NCBI GenBank assembly: GCA_963643165.1
Contig: CAVIJD010000008.1
Location: forward strand, 10,012 to 74,011
Origin: F23-D06 sp963643165
Lineage (GTDB): Bacteria; Bacteroidota; Bacteroidia; Bacteroidales; WCHB1-69
Direction of reading: 5' to 3'
Length of the DNA: 64,000 nucleotides
Under the pieces are notes generated by a model that saw only the letters and a program-made list of their open reading frames with translations, did not search any database and was not told the origin of the DNA. Positions 44,760 to 52,464 of the stretch are shown piece by piece; the stretch's first letter is position 1, and the number at the start of each line of letters is the position of its first letter. The position numbers and the translations under genes are program-made.

Positions 44760-46213
44760 TGTTCTTGATTTTTTATTCTGAAAAGGGGATTATTGTCTTG
44801 TTGTTCTTCTTGGGGATAACGGAGATAGAAAAAGTCGGCGAGTCCATTCCCCGGCGACGGCAGGTCGCGGCTCAGCACTTGTCCGGCCGGGGCAAGCAGC
44901 AGATAGCTCGGCAGCGTCTCGATGTGCTCCGACTGCAGCCAGTCGTAGTTGCCGTTGAAATGCCATATTGGCCACGAAAAGCGCGATTTGTATTTTTGGC
45001 AGAAGCGGCGGTAGTCTTTGGAGTCCATGTCCACGTCAAGGCTCACAAACTGCACGCGGTCGCCGAAACGTCGGTTGAGTTCTTCCAACATTTTCATCTC
45101 CCGTATGCAATCAACGCAGTCGCTCTGAAACACATGGACAAATACATCCTTGCCGTCTCCGAACTGGCTGAACCGGGCATCCTCCCCGTTTTCGTCTTTC
45201 CAAACGCAATCGACTTTCTCTTTCGGGTCGGGTGCCAGCAGACGCAAGGCATTCTCGGCATAGAGGGCGTGTTCCGGGAAACGGGTCTCTTGGCGGAGGC
45301 TCCGGAGGATGGTCAGGAGATTGGCTCCGTCAAACTCCTCATTGCCGTACAAGTCGATGACATTGCGGATGATAGCCAACTCGCGCACCCGGTCGGAACG
45401 CAGCATGGGGTCACGTCCCAAGCCACTGAAAAGTGCCGTATAGTCGGGCTTGTCGTTGATGGCCGTGCTCAGCAATTCTTTAGGCACATACTTTGAATTG
45501 TAGAGGTGTCCGGAATAGAAGTTGTTGAACAGCAGCATATAAGCGGGATTGTCGTACAGCACGTCATGGTCAAAGAAGCGTTCAAACACCGACTGTCTGT
45601 CCTTGGGGAAGCACAGTCTGTCGAGGAGGCCGCAGGTATAATAGACGTACGAAGTATAGAAATTGTCGGCATCGTAATGCACGTCAAAGTCCTTGTTCAG
45701 CAGCATCATGACCGTATCATAGGCGGACTTGTCGCGGTCATAGACCAGTTTGAAGCCGTATTGGTCCATCAGTTCATTGAAATAGCGGTCAAAGCGGTTG
45801 ATTTTGTAGTTAAGGTCCGCGGTATCTGTCTCATCAGCGGTCACATATAGGAAGCCGCCGTATCTTTCGGGGTTCACGAAGCCGAAGAGGGCGGTGTCGG
45901 CGGAGACATGGAAGTGGTAAGTGCGCGCGGGCACGATGAACAGTTCGGCTTTGGTGGTCCTAATGGCCAGTTGTGCCGGGCGAATGGCGGTGGCGGCATA
46001 TTGCAGGCTGAAGTGTCCGTCTCCACCTATGGTGCAGGTTGCCACCGTCTTGGGGATGCGGTTGAAGAGGTCCTCAAAAACCACTAGCCTGATCTCTTCA
46101 TTCTTTGCAAATGGGGCATCGCCCTCGATGACGACAGGCTTCTGTCCTGCCGCCGCCGCTGCCGTCGTGAGGAGCAGGCACAATGCTATCCATCTGCAAA
46201 ACAGGTTGTTCAT
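44756..46213 (-). CDS. Exported thioredoxin-like protein with long N-terminal domain
   Basis: The 485-residue protein has a signal peptide (WIALCLLLTTAAAAAG), an N-terminal beta domain of the DUF4369/carboxypeptidase-regulatory kind, a helical middle (about 130-330) and a C-terminal thioredoxin fold (about 345-470). The redox motif is CVDC (FQSDCVDCIREM), unusual next to the WCxxC norm. A cis-Pro is in ETLPSYLLL. Members of this group are common in Bacteroidota and their substrates are unknown. It sits between coaD and the TlpA gene. Confidence 0.85.
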   Translation of the reverse strand: MNNLFCRWIALCLLLTTAAAAAGQKPVVIEGDAPFAKNEEIRLVVFEDLFNRIPKTVATCTIGGDGHFSLQYAATAIRPAQLAIRTTKAELFIVPARTYHFHVSADTALFGFVNPERYGGFLYVTADETDTADLNYKINRFDRYFNELMDQYGFKLVYDRDKSAYDTVMMLLNKDFDVHYDADNFYTSYVYYTCGLLDRLCFPKDRQSVFERFFDHDVLYDNPAYMLLFNNFYSGHLYNSKYVPKELLSTAINDKPDYTALFSGLGRDPMLRSDRVRELAIIRNVIDLYGNEEFDGANLLTILRSLRQETRFPEHALYAENALRLLAPDPKEKVDCVWKDENGEDARFSQFGDGKDVFVHVFQSDCVDCIREMKMLEELNRRFGDRVQFVSLDVDMDSKDYRRFCQKYKSRFSWPIWHFNGNYDWLQSEHIETLPSYLLLAPAGQVLSRDLPSPGNGLADFFYLRYPQEEQQDNNPLFRIKNQEQ

Positions 46214-46216
46214 CTT

Positions 46217-46684
46217 CTATTCTATTTCAGGGAGTTGGTATGACACATACTGGGAATAGTCGGCGTGCAGCATCCAGAGTTCGCGCACCAGCGAAGAGGA
46301 GACGTGCCGCCACTGCGGTGACGTTGGCACAAACAGCGTTTCCACATCTGACGCCAACTGTCTGTTCACCAGGCAGATTTCCTCCTCGACCATATAGTCG
46401 GAGACATTGCGCAGGCCGCGGAGCATATAGCCGGCATTCACCTTATGGCAGAGTTCGACCGTCAGCCCCTCGTAGGCCATAATTTCCACCTTAGGTTGTT
46501 GGGCATATACGTTGCGGATCCAGTCGAGGCGTTGTTCAACAGAAAAGGCGTCCTGTTTGCGGGCATTGTGACCCACGGCGATGACGATCTTGTCGAAAAG
46601 AGGCAAGGCTTTCCGTACAACATCTTCATGTCCCTTGGTAAACGGGCAGAACGATCCGGCAAAAACAGCAATCTTATCCATCAT
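46217..46684 (-). CDS. coaD: Phosphopantetheine adenylyltransferase
   Basis: CoaD makes dephospho-CoA from 4'-phosphopantetheine and ATP, the penultimate step of CoA synthesis. The 155 residues are normal. The nucleotidyltransferase motif is TKGH at 16-19 (GSFCPFTKGHEDVV), the RGLRNVSDY loop is present, and SSSLVRE replaces the usual ISSTxVR. Two adjacent ATG codons (46684, 46681) are possible starts. It follows tsaC by 6 bp. Confidence 0.95.
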   Translation of the reverse strand: MMDKIAVFAGSFCPFTKGHEDVVRKALPLFDKIVIAVGHNARKQDAFSVEQRLDWIRNVYAQQPKVEIMAYEGLTVELCHKVNAGYMLRGLRNVSDYMVEEEICLVNRQLASDVETLFVPTSPQWRHVSSSLVRELWMLHADYSQYVSYQLPEIE

Positions 46685-46690
46685 CAGCCG

Positions 46691-47254
46691 TCAGTCGCGA
46701 AGGACCGTAAAATTATAGTCATCCAGAAACTTAATCAGGCGCGAGGGTTTATACTCGACCGAGTCGGCGTACGTTTGGGGCACCACATAGTCCATCTTGG
46801 CCACAATCTCGGGGCTGATGTCCATGAACGTCCTGGGGGTAGGTTGTGCGGCCACGTTCGCGGAAGTGGAGACGATAGGCTTGCCGAGTGCCTTGATGAG
46901 GCGACGGCAGAAATCCTGCTGCACAATGCGGATAGCGATAGTGCCGTCGTCGTGAACCAGTTTTTTAGGCAAGTGCTGGGCGGTAGGATAGATAAAAGTG
47001 GTAGGGCGCGACACGTTGGCGGCGAGGTCCCAGGCAATCAGCGGGATGCGTTCCACATACATCGGCAGTCGTTCTGCCGAGTCGAGCAAGATAATCATAC
47101 TCTTCTTCTCGTCGCGCTGTTTGATGCGGTATATTTTAGTCACGGCCTCTTCGTTCGTAGCATCGCAGCCGATGCCCCACACGGTGTCTGTGGGATAAAG
47201 CAGAACCTTACCCTCGCGCAGCAGTGCGGCACATTTCTCTATTTCCTGTTCCAT
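46691..47254 (-). CDS. tsaC: L-threonylcarbamoyladenylate synthase (Sua5/YrdC family)
   Basis: This enzyme makes threonylcarbamoyl-AMP for the t6A37 modification of tRNAs. I use the ATG at 47254 (MEQEIEKCAALLREGKVLLY); the longer frame runs through the promoter palindrome. The 187 residues contain the KVLLYPTDTVWGIGCDA signature, the IKQRDEKKSM substrate loop and the PIVSTSANVAAQPTP motif. It is the first gene of the seven-gene minus run and is divergent from yqeY. Confidence 0.93.
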   Translation of the reverse strand: MEQEIEKCAALLREGKVLLYPTDTVWGIGCDATNEEAVTKIYRIKQRDEKKSMIILLDSAERLPMYVERIPLIAWDLAANVSRPTTFIYPTAQHLPKKLVHDDGTIAIRIVQQDFCRRLIKALGKPIVSTSANVAAQPTPRTFMDISPEIVAKMDYVVPQTYADSVEYKPSRLIKFLDDYNFTVLRD

Positions 47255-47276
47255 TCTTTTTCGGCTATTAAATATT

Positions 47277-47322
47277 GGCTGCAAACATACAAAAAAAATG
47301 ATTTTTTTGTATGTTTGCAGCC
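47277..47322. promoter_or_regulatory. Perfect palindrome forming divergent promoters of tsaC and yqeY
   Basis: GGCTGCAAACATACAAAAAA plus A (47277-47297) is the exact reverse complement of 47302-47322, with a 4-nt centre. Each arm contains TATGTTTG, a -7 consensus, facing tsaC on one side and yqeY on the other. Leaders would be about 20-25 nt. Confidence 0.75.
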
Positions 47323-47341
47323 TGTAAAAAAAATCCCGGAT

Positions 47342-47791
47342 ATGAATTTGGAACAACGCATCAATGACGACATTAAAGCGGCCATGTTAGCCCGTGAGAA
47401 AGAGAAACTGAACGCCTTGCGCGCCGTAAAGTCGGCAATTCTGCTGGCCAAGACCCAAAAAGGCGCGTCTGCCGAGATTGGCGAGGCAGAGGAAATCAAG
47501 TTGTTGAAGCAGCTGGTGAAGCAACGTCAGGACGCGGCCGACACCTACAAGGCACAAAACCGCGACGACCTGTATCAGGAAGAGAAGGCGCAACTGGACA
47601 TCATTTCCGCCTATCTGCCCCAGATGATGACAGAAGAGGAGATTGAGGCCGGCCTCAAGAAGATTATGGAAGACAACGGCTTCGCCGGAATGAAAGACAT
47701 GGGCAAGATGATGGGCGCCGCCACCCGCGCGTTTGCGGGCAAGGCCGACAACCGCACCGTTTCGGACATCGTGAAGCGACTTCTCTCCTAA
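47342..47791 (+). CDS. YqeY/GatB-like protein
   Basis: The ATG at 47342 gives a 149-residue protein (MNLEQRINDDIKAAMLAREK). It has the YqeY fold: a helical N-terminal half with LNALRAVKSAI and a C-terminal part with AYLPQMMTEEEI and MGAATRAFAGKADN, as in the tail domain of GatB, which binds tRNA. Its cellular role is not well defined. The longer frame starting upstream crosses tsaC and is rejected. lpxB follows after 21 bp. Confidence 0.92.
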   Translation: MNLEQRINDDIKAAMLAREKEKLNALRAVKSAILLAKTQKGASAEIGEAEEIKLLKQLVKQRQDAADTYKAQNRDDLYQEEKAQLDIISAYLPQMMTEEEIEAGLKKIMEDNGFAGMKDMGKMMGAATRAFAGKADNRTVSDIVKRLLS

Positions 47792-47812
47792 CCCAAGCCA
47801 GCAACCAGCCAG

Positions 47813-48949
47813 ATGAAGTACTACATCATAGCCGGCGAGGCGTCGGGCGACCTTCATGCCGCCAACCTGATGAAAGCCCTGAAAGTGCGCGACCCGCAGG
47901 CGGAGTTCCGCTGCTGGGGCGGCGACCTGATGGAAGCCGAGGGCGGCGACTTGGTCAAGCACTACCGCGATCTGGCCTTCATGGGTTTCTGGGAGGTCTT
48001 TGTGCACCTCAACACAATACTCCGCAACATCAAAATCTGCGAGACAGACATCCTGCTTTATGAACCGGACGCCGTCATTCTGGTTGACTATCCGGGCTTC
48101 AACCTGCGCATTGCCCGCTTTGCCAAAGAAAACGGGTTGAAAGTCATCTACTACATCTCGCCGCAGATCTGGGCCTGGAAGAAAGGGCGCATCCGTCAAA
48201 TCCGCAAATACGTTGACGAGATGCTCGTCATCCTCCCGTTTGAGCAGGCGTTCTATGCCCGCAACGGCATGGAGGTGCATTATGTAGGGCATCCGCTGCT
48301 GGATGCCGTAAGCGGCGACCTGCGCGAGCAAGAGGCCGTAAAGTCGTTCCGCAGCAGCAACGGCCTTGACGGGCGCGACATCATCGCGTTGCTGCCCGGC
48401 AGCCGCAAGCAGGAGATTGCCGCCATACTGCCCCGCATGCTCAAGGTGGTGCCGTTGTTTCCGCAGTACCAGTTTGTCGTATCGACCGTAAACTGGCAGT
48501 CTGCCGAACTATACAGCAAATATATAGGCACTTGTGACGTAAAACAGGTTTCCGGCAGTGCCTATCCGCTGCTAGCCAACGCCAAAGCCGCCATCGTAGC
48601 CTCCGGAACCGCCACCCTCGAAACGGCCATGATCGGCACGCCGCAAGTGGTCTGCTATGCCGGCAGCGAACTCTCGTACCTCATCGCCAAGAACCTCATC
48701 TCCGGCATCCGCTTCATTTCCTTGCCGAACCTTATTGCCGACAAGAAAATCGTGAGCGAACTGATACAGCACGACCTCAACACCGGCACCCTCAAAGAAG
48801 AATTGGGCCTTATAACTGAAAACCAGCCTAATATAGACCGCATAAAGGCAGACTACCGGCAGCTGTATGCCCTCTTGGGCAACGGGTCCGCCTCTGCCAA
48901 AGCCGCCGGCGTCATCATAGAAAGCCTGTCAAACACCACAAAAAATTAA
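47813..48949 (+). CDS. lpxB: Lipid-A-disaccharide synthase
   Basis: LpxB condenses UDP-2,3-diacylglucosamine with lipid X to give the disaccharide of lipid A, at the inner membrane. The 378-residue GT19 enzyme shows IIAGEASGDLHAA, PDAVILVDYPGFN, YYISPQIWAWKKGR, VGHPLLD, LLPGSRKQEI and ASGTATLETA. It shows that the organism makes lipid A. It probably shares a transcript with yqeY. Confidence 0.97.
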   Translation: MKYYIIAGEASGDLHAANLMKALKVRDPQAEFRCWGGDLMEAEGGDLVKHYRDLAFMGFWEVFVHLNTILRNIKICETDILLYEPDAVILVDYPGFNLRIARFAKENGLKVIYYISPQIWAWKKGRIRQIRKYVDEMLVILPFEQAFYARNGMEVHYVGHPLLDAVSGDLREQEAVKSFRSSNGLDGRDIIALLPGSRKQEIAAILPRMLKVVPLFPQYQFVVSTVNWQSAELYSKYIGTCDVKQVSGSAYPLLANAKAAIVASGTATLETAMIGTPQVVCYAGSELSYLIAKNLISGIRFISLPNLIADKKIVSELIQHDLNTGTLKEELGLITENQPNIDRIKADYRQLYALLGNGSASAKAAGVIIESLSNTTKN

Positions 48950-49006
48950 ATCCTGTTGCAACACAAAAGCATCCATATCGTTAAAACAAAAGCACATCGC
49001 CTGAAT

Positions 49007-49453
49007 ATGAAAAAAATCATCATCTTCGCAATCATAACGTTCTCATTCGCAATATGTAATGCCGAACAGTTGTCCTTCCGTACCTACGGTGCGGTTTCAA
49101 CGGCGGCGGCATTGGCATCCGGTGACACGATCCCATTCTTCGTGCCCAATGCTTTCACCCCCAACAGTGACGGCCTCAACGAGACCTTCCATCTCAAGTA
49201 CGAAATAGAGCCGTTTGCCACCTTTTCGTTTTTCCAGATGATGATCTACGACCGTCACGGCAAACTGCTGTTCAAGTCGAACCTCAACAACCCGATGGCC
49301 GAATGGGACGGCACCGACAAGAACGGCGTCGCTTGTCCGGCCGGGGTGTATGTCTGCGTCATCAAATACCGGCTCAGCGGTGCTGAAGAGAGCGGCACTG
49401 TCGGCAAGAACGACTATATGGTATATAAGCACACCATCGCATTGCTCAGATAA
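49007..49453 (+). CDS. Minimal secreted protein made of a T9SS type B sorting domain
   Basis: The ATG at 49007 (MKKIIIFAIITFSFAICNA) gives 148 residues. After the signal peptide there are about 30 linker residues, then a full gliding-motility-associated (CHU_C/type B) C-terminal domain: FVPNAFTPNSDGLNETF, MIYDRHGKLLF, WDGTDKNGVACPAGVYVCVI and a final HTIALLR. There is no separate cargo domain. The next gene, 15 bp away, is a large protein with the same terminal domain. It may be a free sorting module or a decayed cargo protein. Confidence 0.88.
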   Translation: MKKIIIFAIITFSFAICNAEQLSFRTYGAVSTAAALASGDTIPFFVPNAFTPNSDGLNETFHLKYEIEPFATFSFFQMMIYDRHGKLLFKSNLNNPMAEWDGTDKNGVACPAGVYVCVIKYRLSGAEESGTVGKNDYMVYKHTIALLR

Positions 49454-49467
49454 TAATTTTCCTAAAA

Positions 49468-52335
49468 ATGAGAGATTCCAAATACTTTTCCCTACCCTTT
49501 CTTTTTGTAGTGTTGCTCTGCTTCGGTGCAGGCACGCTTCACGCTCAGGACATCATCATGACGAACACCTCCACCGTGGAGAATGTGGGTGAAGACATCC
49601 GTTACTTTTACGACCCCGGCGGCACGGCAACCAACCCCGGACCCAACAACCATCCGCTGGGCTACTTTGACCGCAACATCCGCGACACGCTGACGATGAA
49701 GACCGAAATGTCGAACAGTTACCTCACCGTGCTGTTCAGCGACTTTGCCATGGGCTACGGCGACACGCTCTACATCTTTGACGGGCAGAACACCAACGCC
49801 GCCCTCATCGGCGTCTACAACTCCGTGCGCTCGCCCGAGCAGGTAAGTTCCACGGGACGCTACCTTACGTTTGTGTTCCATTCCGACGACATTGACGACT
49901 ACGGGATGCTGAGCGAAGGCTGGTCGGCGCAGGCATACGCCACATCGTTCTCTTCTTTGACCGTCCTCATCAGCGACTACGACGGGTCGCTTTACCAGGG
50001 ATGCAACACACGCTTCTACGACTCCGGCGGTCCAAACGGCAACATTGCAGCCAACAACGAGCATTACGACATGGAATTCGTGTCGCCGGCCTCGCACATC
50101 AAGATGGAGTTTCAGAGTTTTTCAGTCAACGGACTGATGAAGATATACGACGGGGCAAAGAATGACCCTAACAAACGTCTCATCGGGCAATTCCACACTT
50201 CTACCCTTGATGCCACCACAGGCAACAAGCCGCCCGTGCTTTTCTCGTCCGGCTCCACACTTTACGTTGAATACATCGGCTCAACGGGCGACGTGTCCAA
50301 ATCCGGATGGGAAGCCATCGTCTCCTGTGTGTCAGAACTTTTCGAGACACCTACCGGCACCGCATGCCCGCAGGTGGTCATCTCCACCACCGACGCCGAA
50401 AACCCGGACGTCATCGACCACCAGTGCGGCATTCCCACCATCCTCTCCGCGGGCATCACCGCCACAGGACGTTATGCCAACGACTATACCGTGTCGCAGG
50501 TCACCTACGCGCCGCCGTTCGCCTTCAACGCCGGCACCTTGATTGATGCCAACACAGACGACAACTGGATTACCACCAGCGGTGTAACCCTGCCGTTCAC
50601 CTTCTCCTTTTTCGGCAAACCCTACACCAAGGCCTACCCAGGCGCCAACGGACTGATTTCATTCTCGCCACAATCGGGCTATTGCTCCTGGAGTTCCACG
50701 AGTTGCCCTACCCATACCAGCACGCCGCCCTACTCCTCGGCGCCTTATCTTTACCGCAACTGCATTTACGGCGTAATGGAAGACATCTACCCCGGCCACT
50801 ATATCAACAACGGCAGCATCCGCTATGGCGTCATGGGGCAGTACCCGTGCCGCACCTTTGTGTTCAACTACGACAATGTGGGACTTTTCTCCTGCTACTC
50901 GCAAGGCAACAACATGTACCAGTCGTACCAGATGGTCATTTACGAAGGCACCAACATCATCGACGTCTTCATCCGCCACCGTGCCTGCTGCAGCAGTTGG
51001 AACAACGGCAACGGCGTGGTGGGTCTGCAGAACACCACCTCCTCGCAGATGGTAGTCGCGCCGGGACGCACCTTTGCCACCAACTGGACCGCCGACAACG
51101 AAGCGTGGCGTTTCACCCCCATCACCCCGTTGGACGAAGATGCCACCATCGAGTGGTTTGAGAACGACATCAACACCCCGAGCATCGGCTCCACAAACCG
51201 GCTGGTCGTGGACCCCACCACAACCACCCGCTACATTGCCAAATACCATTTCACAAACTCCACTAACACCTCCTTTGACCTGCTGGACACCATACTCGTG
51301 CGCGTCAACATTCCGGAAGTTTCCATTCGGGGCGCACACGTCTGCCCCGGCAAGGAAGTCTCGTTCAATCCTGAAATACAAGAACTTGACACCATCGTGC
51401 CCGCCTCCTACCATTGGAGCACAGGCGACACTGTGCGAGACCTCACCCTCATAGCGCAAGAGAGCCAAGACTGCATACTCACCATCACCTACAACAACAA
51501 CTGCACCACCACCGACACCGCCAAATTAGTGGTAGAACCATTGGAGCGGCCTAAGATCCACGGTGACAACGAGATCTGCCAAGGCGAGAGCGTCCGTCTT
51601 ACGGCCTCGGCCGACACCACCGACTACAACTACATTTGGGAGAACGGGCCCTCCGGCCCCACGCGGCTGGTAGCGCCGACAGACACCACAACATACGTCG
51701 TCAGGGGTGTGCTGCCCAACGACAACGAATGTTTCAAGACAGACACCTTCACCATCATCGTAAGGCCATTGCCTGAAGTGTCGTTCACGATGTCCCCGAG
51801 CGAAATCACCATGGAACACGGGTACGGCACGCTCTATTGCACCATGACCTGCACCTCAGACTCCACCTGGTGTTGGAACTTCCACGACCGTTACGATGCC
51901 ACGGGCTCCATCATACACGACGTTGCGAACCCCACGCACGACTTCACCCACACGGGCACCTACCCAGTCACGCTCTCCGTCACCAACAGCCAGGAGTGTT
52001 CCGACTCTGTCACGCAATACGTCACCGTCACGGTGCCCATACACTTCTACATCCCCAATGCTTTCACCCCGAACGGCGACGACTTGAACAACGTCTTCAT
52101 CCCCAGTTTTGAAGGCATCGAAATCGAAAAATACCAGATGCTCGTCTATGACCGTCAAGGAAGGTTGGTGTTCAAATCGACCAACCCCAACATCGGTTGG
52201 GACGGCAACGACATGCTCGGCAACGAATGTCCGCAGGGGGTTTACATCTATTACATCCGGCATTGGACGCAATTAGACAACATCAACGGCCCCGGACAGC
52301 CGCAAATCACCGGCAACATCACCCTGATACGGTAG
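49468..52335 (+). CDS. Large T9SS cargo protein with CUB-like and PKD-like domains
   Basis: The 955-residue protein has a signal peptide (LPFLFVVLLCFGAGTLHAQ), two CUB-like beta domains (about 30-155 and 165-290, GYGDTLYIFDGQN and MKIYDGAKNDPN), and a middle adhesin-like region (about 310-560). Ig/PKD-like modules (about 590-860) follow, and the last 85 residues are a type B sorting domain (YIPNAFTPNGDDLNNVFIP, WDGNDMLGNECPQGVYIYY). It should be exported by the T9SS and displayed or released at the surface. Binding of host or plant polymers is possible but unproven. Confidence 0.88.
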   Translation: MRDSKYFSLPFLFVVLLCFGAGTLHAQDIIMTNTSTVENVGEDIRYFYDPGGTATNPGPNNHPLGYFDRNIRDTLTMKTEMSNSYLTVLFSDFAMGYGDTLYIFDGQNTNAALIGVYNSVRSPEQVSSTGRYLTFVFHSDDIDDYGMLSEGWSAQAYATSFSSLTVLISDYDGSLYQGCNTRFYDSGGPNGNIAANNEHYDMEFVSPASHIKMEFQSFSVNGLMKIYDGAKNDPNKRLIGQFHTSTLDATTGNKPPVLFSSGSTLYVEYIGSTGDVSKSGWEAIVSCVSELFETPTGTACPQVVISTTDAENPDVIDHQCGIPTILSAGITATGRYANDYTVSQVTYAPPFAFNAGTLIDANTDDNWITTSGVTLPFTFSFFGKPYTKAYPGANGLISFSPQSGYCSWSSTSCPTHTSTPPYSSAPYLYRNCIYGVMEDIYPGHYINNGSIRYGVMGQYPCRTFVFNYDNVGLFSCYSQGNNMYQSYQMVIYEGTNIIDVFIRHRACCSSWNNGNGVVGLQNTTSSQMVVAPGRTFATNWTADNEAWRFTPITPLDEDATIEWFENDINTPSIGSTNRLVVDPTTTTRYIAKYHFTNSTNTSFDLLDTILVRVNIPEVSIRGAHVCPGKEVSFNPEIQELDTIVPASYHWSTGDTVRDLTLIAQESQDCILTITYNNNCTTTDTAKLVVEPLERPKIHGDNEICQGESVRLTASADTTDYNYIWENGPSGPTRLVAPTDTTTYVVRGVLPNDNECFKTDTFTIIVRPLPEVSFTMSPSEITMEHGYGTLYCTMTCTSDSTWCWNFHDRYDATGSIIHDVANPTHDFTHTGTYPVTLSVTNSQECSDSVTQYVTVTVPIHFYIPNAFTPNGDDLNNVFIPSFEGIEIEKYQMLVYDRQGRLVFKSTNPNIGWDGNDMLGNECPQGVYIYYIRHWTQLDNINGPGQPQITGNITLIR

Positions 52336-52368
52336 CCGGCCATTGACCGAAACGGCACAGACACAACC

Positions 52369-52420
52369 AAGCGAGGCTATGGGGAGTTGAGCGCAGACAC
52401 AACTTCACATAGCCTTGTTT
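52369..52420 (+). terminator. Long hairpin after the CUB/PKD protein gene
   Basis: AAGCGAGGCTATG pairs with CATAGCCTTGTTT, with an inner AGTTG/CAACT stem, followed by a T-rich stretch. It is a plausible terminator, although the T tract overlaps the next promoter. Confidence 0.4.
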
Positions 52421-52438
52421 ATACATATTCTTTTTTTG

Positions 52439-52446
52439 TACTTTTG
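52439..52446 (+). promoter_or_regulatory. -7 element of the ClpC-like operon
   Basis: TACTTTTG matches TAnnTTTG, with TTG at 52415-52417 as a possible -33 box. The leader to the ATG at 52465 is about 13 nt. Confidence 0.6.
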
Positions 52447-52464
52447 CCGCAAATTTCAACGTAA

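Noticed and set aside
46445..47341. Upstream extension of the YqeY frame on the plus strand
   Set aside because: It is antisense to coaD and tsaC and crosses their shared promoter palindrome; the ATG at 47342 is the family start.
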